Positions 25,080-36,944 of a stretch of DNA of 64,000 nucleotides are shown piece after piece (the stretch's first letter is position 1; each line of letters starts with the position of its first letter). A model generated the notes under the pieces. The model saw nothing but the letters and a program-made list of their open reading frames with translations, was not told the origin of the DNA and did not search any database. Source of the stretch: Bimastos eiseni (lineage: Eukaryota; Annelida; Clitellata; Crassiclitellata; Lumbricidae); NCBI GenBank assembly GCA_959347315.1, contig OY365806.1, forward strand, positions 38,736,403 through 38,800,402, given 5' to 3'. Made by a program: the position numbers and the translations under genes.

Positions 25080-26555
25080 CTTAATTATCAATAGCTATAC
25101 ATTTTAGTCACCAAACGTTTTTTTATTTTATTGACCACCAGTTTCCTCCTCTCTAAGATCTCTCAGGCGCTCTATAATCTACGCTACGATATGGAACGAG
25201 CTGCATAAGGATCACCGCCCCGTGGATTATCCTTCCTTCGGCTAAGCAATGCCCCACTTGCATTCTCTTCTGCTGCAACTACTTGCTGAAGACTGAAAAG
25301 CGACCTCTTGGTCTAGTTCTGCTTTCATGACCACCACCATCCTATTCTTAGACCACCATCCGATATTTCAATGGCTTCATCTTCGTCTTGTCTCCTCGGC
25401 TTCACTCTGACCTGTCACAGAATGTACGTCTATAGGTCCACCCAATGACCCTGGCCATAAACGTCTTCATTAATAACTATAGCTATTACAAAGCCGTCTT
25501 GCTGACTTGATTTTATAAGCACCGGTGTTCAAGCTGGCCTGCTTGCCTGATGCGGCTTTTATAGTGGCACAGTGGAATTTCATAGACTTACATTACATTT
25601 GCTTACATACTCCAATTTATGACAGTCGCATTAACGCCTGTCATGATTAGGGTCTGATTAACCACTCATCAGCCTTCGTAGTGTACGGAAGAAGCAAGGG
25701 ATTCAGTTTAATCATATTCAACACGTCATCTGTTTCATACGCAGCATAAGGTGGGGTGATAATTACAGACAAAGCTGTCTATCCCTCATAAAAACGGGAT
25801 GTAATAATTATTCTCTAATGGGCATTATCGCGGTGCCCATAATTGGTGCATGGCACATATATACTTCTGTAGAGAGTATGGTTAAAAGCGTCGCCTTTTC
25901 CAATGTGTAAAGGCTGAAGCACTAAGAATGACACAGTACTGCACATACAAGCAGGCAGATAGACAGACACGAAAGAAAAGAGCAGAACCGAAGAAGAGGT
26001 GTCATAGGTTAACAGGAAAGAAGGAAGAAAAAGTTCAGCATAGAAGGACGGAAGAAAGGTAGGAAGTAAGAAGAAAAGAGTGAGAAAGAAAGGAATGTAG
26101 GAATACAGGCCGGAATGGAGCGATTGATGAATGGAAGGGCGAAGAGAGGAACGAAAGAAGGAGCAAAGGAAGAGAAAATTAAAGAAGTATTTGAATGGAT
26201 GAGCATGGGACTAAAGTACTGATGTGGTAATTAAGCAAGGTTATTAATAGAAAAACTGTATAATTATAATAGAAAGAAAGATGGGAGAATGGACGAATCA
26301 GATGAGACGAATTGCATTAGCACCATCACCACCATCGCCATCCAACATCATCTGTTCCAAGCTGCCCTATCCAGCACCATCGGATTTCCATTCTTAACTT
26401 AAGTATCATCTTTTCAAGAATTCTTAGACAGACTCCTTATGTATACTTCAATTTCCTCCTGTCAATCCTCGGCCAAAACGACACCCTCCTTAACAGCTAC
26501 TCTGCCTCCGCTGACCTCCTGGAGACCGCACTATGCTCTACTACGAACGAGAAAA
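25080..26555. other. Non-coding stretch with purine-rich blocks
   Basis: 25140-25320 may be an old LINE tail (weak). 26000-26180 is a degenerate GAAGGAAAGAA-type purine tract. Nothing here encodes a recognisable protein. Confidence 0.4.
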
Positions 26556-26559
26556 GGGA

Positions 26560-26675
26560 AGGAGTTGGAGGAGGAGGAGGAGGTGGAAGCAGGAGAGAAG
26601 GAGGTGGAGGCTGAGATGGAGGTGGTGGAGAAGGTGGTGGATATAAGGTGGCGGAAGAGGAGGTGGATGATAAGA
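26560..26675. repeat. GGA-rich purine minisatellite
   Basis: Runs of GGAGGAGGAGG, GGAGGTGGAG and GGTGGTGG. Predicted proteins across it (Glu-rich on plus, Pro/Ser-rich on minus) are low-complexity artefacts. Confidence 0.75.
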
Positions 26676-26734
26676 TGGAGAATGATCCCAAGCACATTCG
26701 CGAACTATTCAACAATAAAATTGCTAATTATACA

Positions 26735-27226
26735 AAAATAGCATAAGCTGAAAAAAGTTTCTTACATAACAAAACCTTCACCCTACACAATATAACGCTA
26801 ACAAAACCCTAACCCACCCACCTACCCCTTGAGCGTTATATAATATGTGAACGGCCCCTTAGTGTTGTTGAATTGTGGTAACAACTACTGCTAATTAAGT
26901 GGAAATTGTTTAATTGAGTGTAAGCTTTTAAAAAAATTACGCATTTTGATGTGATGGTGTGACGTCACATTTAGTCGACCCCCTCTCCCTCTTGTCACAC
27001 ATCGTCACAAATTTGTGACCCCTCCTCTAGGCGCGTGACGTCATTTATGGACGGCCCCTAGTGTCAAAAGTTAAGAACTAGATGTTGCAAAGGCAAAGCA
27101 CCAACAAATTAAGTCGACGACAAATGGTTCGTGCACTATGGTCCACTGTGTTCGTTAAAATAGAAGATGGATTGGTGATATTATTGATGCTGGAATAAAA
27201 GTTGGATGTGATATCAAAGATATCAC
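26735..27226 (-). repeat. Left arm of a ~480-bp inverted repeat pair
   Basis: Reverse complement of about 30050-30512 with very few differences. Landmarks include GAAAAAAGTTTCTTACATAA, the CACCCACCTACCCCTTGAGC block, TGTGACGTCACATTTAGTCG, GCGTGACGTCATTTATGG and AGTTGGATGTGATATC. The inner end carries a 12-base self-complementary extension (GATATCAAAGATATC region). Confidence 0.9.
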
Positions 27227-27441
27227 ATCCAAAAGTCTACCCGATCATCCTCCAAACTCAATCTTTCCGGTCCCCCAGTCGCTAATCGCTTATATTTCTC
27301 CAACCAAGCCATATCCCATCCTGAATATGCGACTCAACTCTGGAACCAACTTCTGAACGGCGCATTATCTCAGTTCCTGTACCAACACTACCACTCACCA
27401 GCTATCAGCTGCCTGAGGCTCTTCTGTTTATCACCCCACAG
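27227..27441. other. Interior of the inverted pair, unassigned
   Basis: Possibly an old LINE-type coding remnant on the plus strand (ATQLWNQL). It resumes after the MITE at about 27767. Too degraded to call. Confidence 0.25.
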
Positions 27442-27758
27442 CAGAGGTGTAACAAGGTTTTGAAAAGTGGGGTGGGGAGCATAATTTCTAAAATATTGCG
27501 TGCAACGCCATTTTTTTTGCCCCACACTTTTTGAATTTTACCGCCTAGAAATTTGAAAAATGTGGGACACAAATTATTTTCACAAAGTCCTTTTAAAAGC
27601 CATTGGAGAAACGTAGAAAAGAACCGATTTGGGGGGGGGGGCACAAGGGGGCACTGAGCACTAAAACTGGGGGGGGCTATGTCCCCAGTTTTTAAACTGG
27701 GGCACCGGTGTCCTCTGGCCCCCGCTTGTTACACCCCCCTTTGTTACACCCCCCTTTG
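27442..27758. mobile_element. hAT-like MITE with 7/8 target duplication
   Basis: The left terminus is CAGAGGTGTAACAAGG. The right terminus ends CCGCTTGTTACACCCCCC, repeated once more as TTTGTTACACCCCCC, then TTTG. The flanks are CCCCACAG (27434-27441) and CTCCACAG (27759-27766), matching at 7 of 8 positions. The interior has G-runs at 27631-27640 and 27671-27677 and no coding capacity. A partial second copy lies at 13180-13331. Confidence 0.75.
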
Positions 27759-27766
27759 CTCCACAG

Positions 27767-29440
27767 ACTTTCCCATTCCAAATTGAAGTCTTCGAGAATT
27801 CCGTTCATAATTCGATATTCTAAGGCTGAACAAACTCGTCCTCCATAGGACTCGTCTTAGCAGCTGACCCGACCCTGATCCCTGGCCTCTCTGGCCTCCA
27901 CTGGACTTCCATCTCTAGACAACCTGTTTGATATTACACATCGCTCGTGAATTATTATAAGTATAGGCTCTATATTCGGAAGTTGTGTGTACTGACTCTG
28001 ACTCAGAATGACTAAAGGTATAGGACCCAGTTAAAATTCATAATCTTTCTTTTGTTGCTTCAGGTATTCCATAGAGACCATTGTCCAAGCATGCATTTAT
28101 AAACAACGATTGCTCCTGTCTTAGATGCTGGCTATCGACACATCCGCGTCAACTTGTCAACTTCTGCATGAATACTGCATTCAAGCTGCGCAATCTACTA
28201 CGTTGGGACACTTGGCATGCTACAGTTTTGACCATAGGAATTTTTAAATTGTCTTACTTTTTTAATAATCCTGATTGTCTTCCTATTCTACGTTATCTTT
28301 CTTTTCCTCACATACCATACTTTTACAAAACCACTGTTTTTACCTCATCAGGCTTACTTTGCATTCCTTTATTTCGTCTGTGCTTCTATTATCTTAGCTT
28401 ACTCTATCAAACGTTTCGTCTTGTCTAACTCTGGCCATCTTTAGACCTGTCGTGGTCTTGTAATTCACCATATCTAACCGTCCCTGACCTTACCGAATTA
28501 TAGAAGGCCTTACTAATTTTAGCACCCAAACCTTATCCAACTTAATTTGCTGGGTGTCGCTTCCTCTGTAATCAGATTCGCCTTTTGCAAGATGAGCCTC
28601 GCAGAGGCAAATTGGTTATTATTGCGCTTCCTTGCCTTAACTTACCTCGGCTTACATCAATCTACACAGCACCAAATATTGATGTTTGAAATGTAAATAA
28701 TCGATGCGTGCACACCATCTAAATGGCCGACGATTTCGGTAACCGTCGTCCACACCATATATATATATTGCGAAGATCTGCCGCTCCTCCGGCGGCCTAA
28801 ACGGTCTGCAGCCTGAGGCATTTATCTAGAAGACGATAGGCCTACTGGCAGATGTTCCGCCTTGGCTTCAGAGGCAGCTGTAGAGGCGTCGGCAGAGGCA
28901 AGAGGCTTAGCGGCAACCGACGCATGATCTCCCAGCATCAATCCATTCATCCATCCGTCCGTTTCTGGTCTGATGGCATTCTTGTCTCTCACCTATGAAC
29001 AATACGTCACCGATTAGCCATGCTCTTCGGACTCTGACCAACGTCATCGTTCATCGCATACACTGGATTTTGCGTTTTCCCGAATTGACCAGGGAAGAGG
29101 AGCATAAAAACAATCACCACCACCGCCAACAGCAGCAATAGCAGCAAATCTTACTTCGGACGAACTACGGAGAGAGCTGCGCCTTCCGGTCCTAGCCTGC
29201 TCAACACAAGGGTAATTCAGAAAATGGCATTATATAGTTAGTCGTCAGAACTATATTTATGCTATTGGAGTTAAATCGTTTGGGATTTCAAATTCAGAGA
29301 AACAGTTAAATCAAATCTGAGATAAATCGCCATTCAATGTGCAGAATTCTTGCTAACGATAACGCTTGTGAAAATGTCGTAAACGAAATTGAAATGACAT
29401 CGTTAACGTTATAGCCTTTAACAAGTGCTTTTTTTCTAGA
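27767..29440. other. Non-coding stretch
   Basis: No gene recognised. A (TA)n block lies at about 28759-28770 and CAG-type trinucleotides at 29125-29150. Confidence 0.4.
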
Positions 29441-29730
29441 GAAAAAGGTGCCGGAACGCATGGAAAAATGTGCCGGAACGCATGGAAAAGGTGCCGGAAC
29501 GCATCCGTAGGCCCTATTGCGAAAGAAATGACGCTAAAATTAGCTACCAAATAAAATTAATTTCATAGGACACAATGATCATAATCTTACTTATTCGTTT
29601 TAGAATGTAAAAAAAATTAAATTGTAAAATGTTACTTCAAATTGCAGAATTTTTGTATAATTAGCAATTTTATTATTTATTTATTTGAAAAAGGTGCCGG
29701 AACGCGTCCCGGCGCGTTCCGCCGGAAAAA
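29440..29730. repeat. GTGCCGGAACGC repeat with a 22-bp triplication
   Basis: GTGCCGGAACGCATGGAAAA occurs at about 29448, 29470 and 29491, followed by a body that aligns with 4615-4815 and ends GAAAAAGGTGCCGGAACGCG. Next to that end is CGTCCCGGCGCGTTCCGCCGG, a partial inverse of the same motif. Confidence 0.7.
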
Positions 29731-29782
29731 AGCACTGCTTTTAACGTTATCAGACAGAGTTATAGGCTATAGGCCTATAATC

Positions 29783-29882
29783 AATTGTACTGTAGCATGG
29801 ATGGTCATGGACGGCGTCCAGGCACTAATTTGGCCAGCAGGGCCATGACGCCGTCCATGATTGTCCACGCTACAGTGCAATT
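29783..29882. repeat. Imperfect 100-bp hairpin
   Basis: Arms 29783-29818 and 29847-29882 pair at 31 of 36 positions, centred on GGACGGCGTC / GACGCCGTCC. The loop is about 28 bases. It may be a small foldback element; no target duplication was identified. Confidence 0.75.
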
Positions 29883-30049
29883 CCTCTATATACGTACGTT
29901 ATTATCAACAGAAAAAACAGAGGGAAAATTTCGTTTGCAGCATGCACTATATTTATCTAAACAGCATCTGTTTTTGAAGAATTTCGTTAACCAATCTAAC
30001 TTTTACTCCATAATCAGTTACATCGCCATTCCAACTTCTATTCCAGCAT

Positions 30050-30512
30050 CTTTGATATCACATCCAACTTTTATTCCAGCATCAATAATATCACCAATCC
30101 ATCTTCTATTTTAACGAACACAGTGGACCATAGTGCACGAACCATTTGTCGTCGACTTAATTTGTTGGTGCTTTGCCTTTGCAGCATCTAGTTCTTAACT
30201 TTTGACACTAGGGGCCGTCCATAAATGACGTCACGCGCCTAGAGGAGGGGTCACAAATTTGTGACGATGTGTGACAAGAGGGAGAGGGGGTCGACTAAAT
30301 GTGACGTCACACCATCGCATCAAAATGCGTAATTTTATTAAAAGCTTACACTCAATTAAACAATTTCCACTTAATTAGCAGTAGTTGTTACCACAATTCA
30401 ACAACATATTATATAACGCTCAAGGGGTAGGTGGGTGGGTTAGGGTTTTGTTAGCGTTATATTGTGTAGGGTGAAGGTTTTGTTATGTAAGAAACTTTTT
30501 TCAGTTTATGCT
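30050..30512 (+). repeat. Right arm of the ~480-bp inverted repeat pair
   Basis: Near-identical inverse of 26735-27226. The two arms enclose 2.8 kb. On the outer side this copy continues into the longer repeat (30400-30985), whereas the left arm stops at about 26735. Confidence 0.9.
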
Positions 30513-30985
30513 ACTTTGCCTGTTTGCTTGCCAATTGGAAATTCCATGTACCACGGACCTTCATTGTTTAATTGAAGTTCACAATACGTTGTGAACCAAA
30601 ACTAACACCATTAGCTGCCACCTGGCGAATTGATTTGACGTTCTTAGTTATTATTTTATAAATCCACTTTTAACAATTTGCTGTTTACAATTTTAACAAT
30701 TTCATGTGAATAGCTTTAAACGCTCTAATTTTCATTTCTGTGTGCTTTGTTTTGATTCTGGTTTAAATTTAAATTAATTCACTTGAAAAAATTATTTTGG
30801 TAGGTACTATCATGATGGTTGATTTCATTTTCTATAGTATATGTAAATAGTTTATGTTTGCTTAAATACCCAAATTGCAGTTGTAGTACGCACTCTGTTT
30901 ACATTATACGCTATCAAATAGGTAGAGTTGTACTGCGAACCTATCGATAAATACCTGATAGTGCAATATTAAACCAATCCATTCT
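30400..30985 (+). repeat. Full copy of the nonautonomous repeat also at 1270-1830
   Basis: Aligns end to end with 1270-1830. It overlaps the right inverted arm by about 110 bases, so the arm and this repeat are parts of one larger element. No coding capacity. Confidence 0.75.
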
Positions 30986-30989
30986 GTGT

Positions 30990-31439
30990 GATACCGTAAT
31001 GCTCATTTCTAGTGCAAAACGGGAGGGAAACTAAAATGGTGCTTTTAAGTAGGATGTACGTCACTACCATGTATCATCATGCTGTATTAGTAGGCATACA
31101 TGTAGGTACATGGTGACAATCGTCGACTACCCAATTAGTTACCGTAATTAATACAAGTGAATTTAGCGCCATTAAAAGTCCGATTATTAAGATGCAGAGG
31201 AGCTCCATACATTCGGTGCCATCATCATTGGCACAAGAGAGTACACAATTTTAAGGTAGCTTTTGCTACACTGCTAATTGCTCATATGAGGATTTTTACT
31301 GCAGTTCTTGAATTGGATAAAGGCACTTATCAGTTGAATCACTACTATTAAAGTGCGAACTAACATCGTATTGTTATAAAAGTGTCAAATTGTGCAATAC
31401 AATTATGTCGATTGTATGTCTTTTAATGTGCTTACAGGC
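30990..31439. other. Intergenic, nothing recognised
   Basis: No gene or repeat supported. Confidence 0.35.
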
Positions 31440-31905
31440 TGGGGTGGGGTAGGGGAGTGGGTAGCATATCTGTTATATGATATAGGGATGGGGGTCACAG
31501 CTGCTGTTATATAACGTCATTAGGGGTAGGGGTGGGTAAAAAATTGTGATTTTATGCGTTATATAATATGTGAACGGCCACTAATAATGATCATGATAGT
31601 TTTTCATCGTGAGGAATGCATAAGATTGTAATCATTATAGGCTACTATCTCCATTTTTCTTCTTTCTACTATTATGATATCCAATTTTTTATAGTTATAA
31701 TCAAATTTATTTTTTGATAATTATAAGAAAATTTGCATTACATTCTGAATATCTGGATTTTGGGGTGGGTCAGGGTCTTGTGACGTGACGTCACATTTGA
31801 GGAGGTCATGGCATTTGTGACGACGTCTGACGTTGGGAGGGGTCAAAAATCGTCCAAAATTGCGTGACGTCATTTATGGACGGCCCCTAGCGTCCGTCCA
31901 GGCAC
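31440..31905. repeat. Related element with GTGACGTCA / GGACGGCCCC termini
   Basis: Contains GTTATATAATATGTGAACGG, TGACGTGACGTCACATTTGA and GCGTGACGTCATTTATGGAC followed by GGCCCC. These are the signature blocks of the 26.8/30.3 kb arms. Divergence is higher than between the arms. Confidence 0.6.
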
Positions 31906-33130
31906 TTTTTTTACACTTTAGGCACTGCCTATAACTGTCACTCAATTTATCATTAACCATATTAAATTTTATCGCTATACCGGAATAACACTAGCGAAAA
32001 TTCGTCTCAATTATCGTTAAATAAAATAAAATGTAAAGAGCAATATCGACGGACATGAGAACGGGAGATTGCTAATAGCGTAGGCCTATGCGTAGGCTAT
32101 ATACAATGTATATTCACAGATCTAACAGACTGACAACTTACTGGATTTGCCAATTAACGCGTCGGTGGTGGCGCATTTATGAACTGAGTTATTTGTTGAC
32201 GTTTTTATTTGCAATTGCGACCTAAACTGACCGACTGGCGCAGATTCGGAAGATCAACACATAATAATCATTTAGTCCAAATGCCTCTAAGCATCTTGAG
32301 TAAGCATTGGAATGCTGTATTGTGGCGTTTCAAGCACGAATCTGTCGCAACTAAAAGTTCGTTTATCGTCAGAGGTGTTGTGTTAATGAGCGGAAGTTGT
32401 GTTATCGGTTCACAACCGACTAAGACACGAGTAATCTACTCAATCATAGTTTGTGCGACAGAAGTGCATTGAATGGGCAATCAAACCTAATGAGTTAGCC
32501 TATTAGTGTGCAGTAAAATCAACAGAATCGACTGCGCTTGCCAACAGCTGTCTTTTTCATGGTGTTTTGTGATTTTTGTGAGCTTAACATCGCCTCTATC
32601 TTTCTTTTTATGTGTCATTATATCGAAGTGGGCCTGGTTCTGTGTGTCATGTAATAGCCGTGTTCCTGATACAGTAGTTCAGCTTATGAGACCGAAGAAT
32701 AATACATTTATGAGACGGAGTGTTGTTGCTTGTTGCAGCTTATATAATTATGGTATGGAATACTTTCACAGAGAAAAACAATAATCAAAAACAGGGTGTA
32801 ATGACTACCCCAATCATCAGACTCGATGTGTATTGATGAAGCTTATGCATCCGTTTTAAAAGTCCTTCGAAGCTCAAAGAAAACTGTTTAATGCGTCCTA
32901 ACGACTATAACTAAAACAATACTACCTGTTACTATAAATAAAATGAACGATCATTAACTATAATTGCTACTGAAACTAAAATAATATATGTGGGGAATCA
33001 CAATGTCCGCCGCCTGCGATTACATTTGGAATAATTATAATTTATTTGTCAAGCAACACAAGGTACTATTAAATGGACCGTAAACTGCGCTGAAGGAACT
33101 AACTCAAGATACTGTTTTGATTCTGTAATA
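31906..33130. other. Intergenic, nothing recognised
   Basis: No supported gene. TAGGCCTA-like words recur through this and neighbouring stretches. Confidence 0.35.
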
Positions 33131-33262
33131 TAGGACCATCCATACATTACGTACGATATTATTTTATTTTAATACCCCTCCCATCCGGTTGCCTCTTTTA
33201 TTTTTGTGTGGACCCTCTCCACCCATGCGTACGTACAATAACGCATCTTTAGTCCCCGCTTT
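33131..33262. repeat. MITE-like palindromic relic
   Basis: Starts GGACCATCCATACATTACGT and later has GCGTACGTACAATAACGC. The opening resembles the GGCCGTCCATAAATGACGTC boundary of the 30.2 kb repeat. Confidence 0.4.
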
Positions 33263-34399
33263 ACAAATGTTAATGAGCTTACGTCATTTATAAAACACCT
33301 ATTTTACCGTCGCTACTATACATGTAGGCTTCTATAAATGCTTGATTGCATTACATTACATTTCGTTGCTTATTTAATTAGACATCACATTTGCTAGCAG
33401 CAATGTGTCAACTGGCAGGCTTTGTAGAAAAAACCATCAATACCAAAGTTCAAACTTTTTTCATACAATGCATATAGGCCTTCGACTATTGGGTAATATG
33501 AAGTTGTAAATCGGCCAATGTAGGTAGGCATCATATTGCAATTTATTCTAAGTCCACGTAGGCCTATATGTACGTACGCATTTTGACGAAATCCCCTCGC
33601 CGTACGCACCAGTAGGCCTACGCAAAGTCTCCTAAATCCAACTTCCCATATAGTCCCCTGCTCATCATTACCTAATACATGGATTTGCCTATGCTTATCT
33701 GACAAAAGTAAAATAAAACGCCAAAACAGTTCAGCTTTGTTATAGAATGACTCCACCGTAATGAGAGTTGAATTCATTGAAGTATAGGGATCTATGCGCT
33801 CCATTCATTATTAACACCGTTACATCTGCTCAAATAGTGTCAAGTCAGCAATTTCGCCAAGGACGTCGATTTAAAGCGCCGATAAATAAGAATCGAGTTG
33901 AATTTTTTAAGCATGTCGAAGGTATTAAATTACCCAAAACATCGAGTAGAACCTCTTCCTCAGTGCCAACAGCCACAGCCATATCAAAAGGAACTTGAAA
34001 AAATAATGTACTCATAGTTAATAGCACCACCCATCATATCCTGGTGTCCGGCTTCAACGCGTACTTAGGAGCTTCGTCATGAGACATATAAAATTTCAGT
34101 TGTATTGTATGTTGCATTGTATATACGTTCGTCATCATCATCATCATGTTGTTAGAAACATACAGAGAATGTCATAATTAGCAGATCATTTTTCCACTTT
34201 GCTAGTCTTTTCCTCATATGAATGTAACATCATAAGGGTATAAAAGTTAATTGCAAGCATTTAAAATGCATTTGCATTACGCACTTCCAAGTGCATAGAC
34301 ATCTTAAGCATTTTATCGACACTATAGATTCCTCAGAAAGATCTGTTGTATTTTGAGAGGAACAAGTCGTAGGCCCTCTCAGTGTTCATTTCTGTGCAG
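33263..34399. other. Intergenic, nothing recognised
   Basis: Several short open frames but none with a recognisable domain. A CATCAT run lies at 34132-34146. Confidence 0.35.
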
Positions 34400-34870
34400 G
34401 CATGAGTGATCTCGGAACAGTCAGTCGTGTCCAGTGATTGCAGAAAATTGGCTTTTCGAGCATCAGAAATTAAATCATAGCTCGTAGTTTGAGATTTATT
34501 AGGAGAGTTAGAAAACCTATAATTAAAACATGCAATTATTAGTAAGTGGTCAGATATTTCCTCAATAAGGATTGATGAATATATTAATTTATGCCAGAGG
34601 TTGATAAAAAAGTTGTAAATAGTGAAGAGGTGTGATCAGTAATCCTTGTTGGTCTAGTAATGGCAGGTAATAGATGCCTGGATGTTAATTGGTGACAGAA
34701 ATCGTCAGTTGTGTTGTGGCTATTACATTTCAAAAGATCTATATTAAAAATTACCTACAATTATAATATCTCTTGATTTTTTTTATAATTTCATCATAAA
34801 CACTATTAATTTCCTCAGGGAATTCTTCTATTTCTGGACTCATCAGTGGCCATAAGGTTTCAGGTGGAGG
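34400..34870 (-). mobile_element. LINE endonuclease-domain relic
   Basis: The minus strand reads, in pieces, VGNF, then DLLKCNSHNTTDDFCHQL, then RHLLPAITRPTRITDHTSS. This corresponds to the apurinic-type endonuclease of CR1/L2-like LINEs (the GDFN-like block, then the TRPTRIT block). Stops are frequent. Confidence 0.6.
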
Positions 34871-34879
34871 CGGAGGTCG

Positions 34880-35640
34880 ATGTAATGCTGTGGGTTTCTC
34901 TTGACAGCTAAAAATGAGTCTGAGTCACGAACGACCATAAATTTTATATCATCCACACACATATATGGCAAATGCATTCTGATGTACTGCTTTTCCGTGC
35001 AGAAATAGCATTTATCTCACATCTGAATAGCCAGTTCTGATAAATATTAGATCTATAATTATGTCAATATTTGTACATTTCGAAATTTATGTTAATAATA
35101 TTTCAATTTATGTAAATAGGCCTATGTGTTCGTGATGCTCCTCTCTCGGGACAGAAAGCGATATTGTATATATATATATATATAATATATGTATATATAT
35201 ATATGTATATATATAGAGTTATATCGGTGTCTTGTTCTGGTCTTGTTCATATTATGGTTATTACACGGTTATAGTTATTTATAAGTAGGCCTAATTCTTT
35301 TCTGTAGAAATATACTCAGAGATGTTCAACACAGCTGTCGTATGTCTATTCACAATTGGTATCGCAGACGTCAGTTGCAAAGACGACAAGAATTATGATG
35401 ATGACGACGACGACGGTGATGATGATGGTGAGAAGGAGGAGTAGGAGGGCAATAAATGAAAATGATTATGATTAGGACTGTAGCCTAATATTGTTGTGAC
35501 TGTGTTAGAAATTTATAAAGTGCCAGTCTGGCAAGACTGATCAGGGCAATGTGCTCTGTAGTTCACGTCACGCTGAATGCATTCAAGAAGACGTATATCA
35601 CCAGTAGGTAAAATTATGCAAATAATATTAGAGGAATCAC
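34880..35640. other. Non-coding with TA and GAT microsatellites
   Basis: (TA)n lies at 35167-35215. A GATGATGACGACGACG run lies at 35395-35430. No gene recognised. Confidence 0.5.
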
Positions 35641-35658
35641 TCTCTGTCTGTCTGTCAC

Positions 35659-35690
35659 TTACACACACACACACGCTCTCTCTCTCTCTC

Positions 35691-35759
<69 letters not shown>

Positions 35760-35770
35760 ATATATATATC
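35659..35770. repeat. (AC)n-(TC)n-(TA)n compound microsatellite
   Basis: ACACAC, then more than 80 bases of near-pure CT, then TATATA. The Leu/Ser and Arg/Glu open frames over it are not genes. Confidence 0.95.
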
Positions 35771-36094
35771 ATTCTCTTTCCCCTTGTCTCTCTTTCTCTC
35801 TTTGCATGCATGTGGGTGTAGAACCCGCCCGACGGATTCCTATCCGAAGCCGTAGATGATATCATGTTCAGAGTTTTTGGATCCAGTTGCATCGATGTTG
35901 TACAGGGTCCTCAGTATGCAGAATAGCACTATTGCCTGACGGTCCCTCGATGGTGTTATCCATCGAACGGTCTATGCAGAAATGCAGAACAGATATTCGT
36001 TGCCTACCGTTTGATAGATTCACACGTTACCAGTGAACGATGGCCTATGTCACTCCAAGAGAGCCCTCACTACTCCAAGCCCTTCGTCACTGCA

Positions 36095-36285
36095 TGGGCA
36101 CTCGTCACTCCAAAAGCCATTGCTACTCCAAGGGATTTCGTCATTCCAAGGACACTCGTCACTCCAAGGGCTCTCGTCACTCCAAGGACACTCGTCACTC
36201 CAACGGCTCTCGTCACTCCACGGGCGTTGGTCACTCCAAGGACCCTCGTCACTCCAAGGGTCCTCGTCTCTCCTCCTCAGATGAG
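36095..36285. repeat. 15-bp minisatellite (CTCGTCACTCCAAGG)
   Basis: About a dozen 15-base units of the form CTCGTCACTCCAAGG with single-base variants. Because 15 is a multiple of three, all frames stay open and yield repeated peptides such as RALVTP. There is no start context or domain to suggest translation. Confidence 0.9.
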
Positions 36286-36639
36286 GAGGGGGTTGCCAGA
36301 CTGCAGACTGCAAACATAGGTCCCTTCATATATTTCAAACCCAACCCACACGTAAGCCAAATCTATTCTCATGCGAAGAAAATGCCATCATAACATGCGA
36401 CGCATAAACGATTAATTCCGCCACGAAAACTCAGCGGCAGTCTACTCAAAAATGTCAGAAATTACGGAGCATCATAATTCTGCCGCGCTACATCAATCAG
36501 CAGAAATGCCACAGAAGGTAAATCAACAGCCATGTGTTTGCTGGCATGCACACTCGCCTCAGGATGATGGGGCTAATGACGATGACAACAACTATATTGA
36601 TGATGATAACGATGACGATGACGCTGAGAAGAAAGACGA

Positions 36640-36930
36640 TGAGGTGGCATAATGTTGAAGGCTAGGCGAAGTGTCATTGGAAGCCCATTCCAGGTTGCTG
36701 GACCAGCGATCGAGAAGCCTCGGCGCTGCCTTGTGTGGTTCTGCGAACCAGGTAAGAGAGCGAGTCCAGCGCAAAGGATCGAAAGGAGCGTCGGCGATGG
36801 ACAGCCAAAGTTCTCACAGGCGCGGGGGAGTTGATCCCTAGATGCAACGCCATGCAAATGCAGAGACTCGACGTGCGATCCGTTGAGGGAATGGAGGCCA
36901 ATGAAGGATGCACTGCATTTACATGTATTA
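36640..36930 (-). mobile_element. LINE fragment, C-terminal end
   Basis: The minus-strand frame reads RQRRGFSIAGPATWNGLPMT then LRLAF, the closing block of CR1/L2-like ORFs. Upstream on the same strand the match is blurred. It is followed downstream by a GATGATAACGATGACG microsatellite at 36590-36645. Confidence 0.7.
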
Positions 36931-36944
36931 CGAAACATGGCCAA

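Noticed and set aside
35577..35892. Leu/Ser-rich and Arg/Glu-rich open frames
   Set aside because: Translations of a CT microsatellite.
36011..36393. Open frames of 80-117 codons with repeated VTPRTL/HSKG-type peptides
   Set aside because: They come from a 15-bp minisatellite whose period keeps all frames open; no domain or start context.
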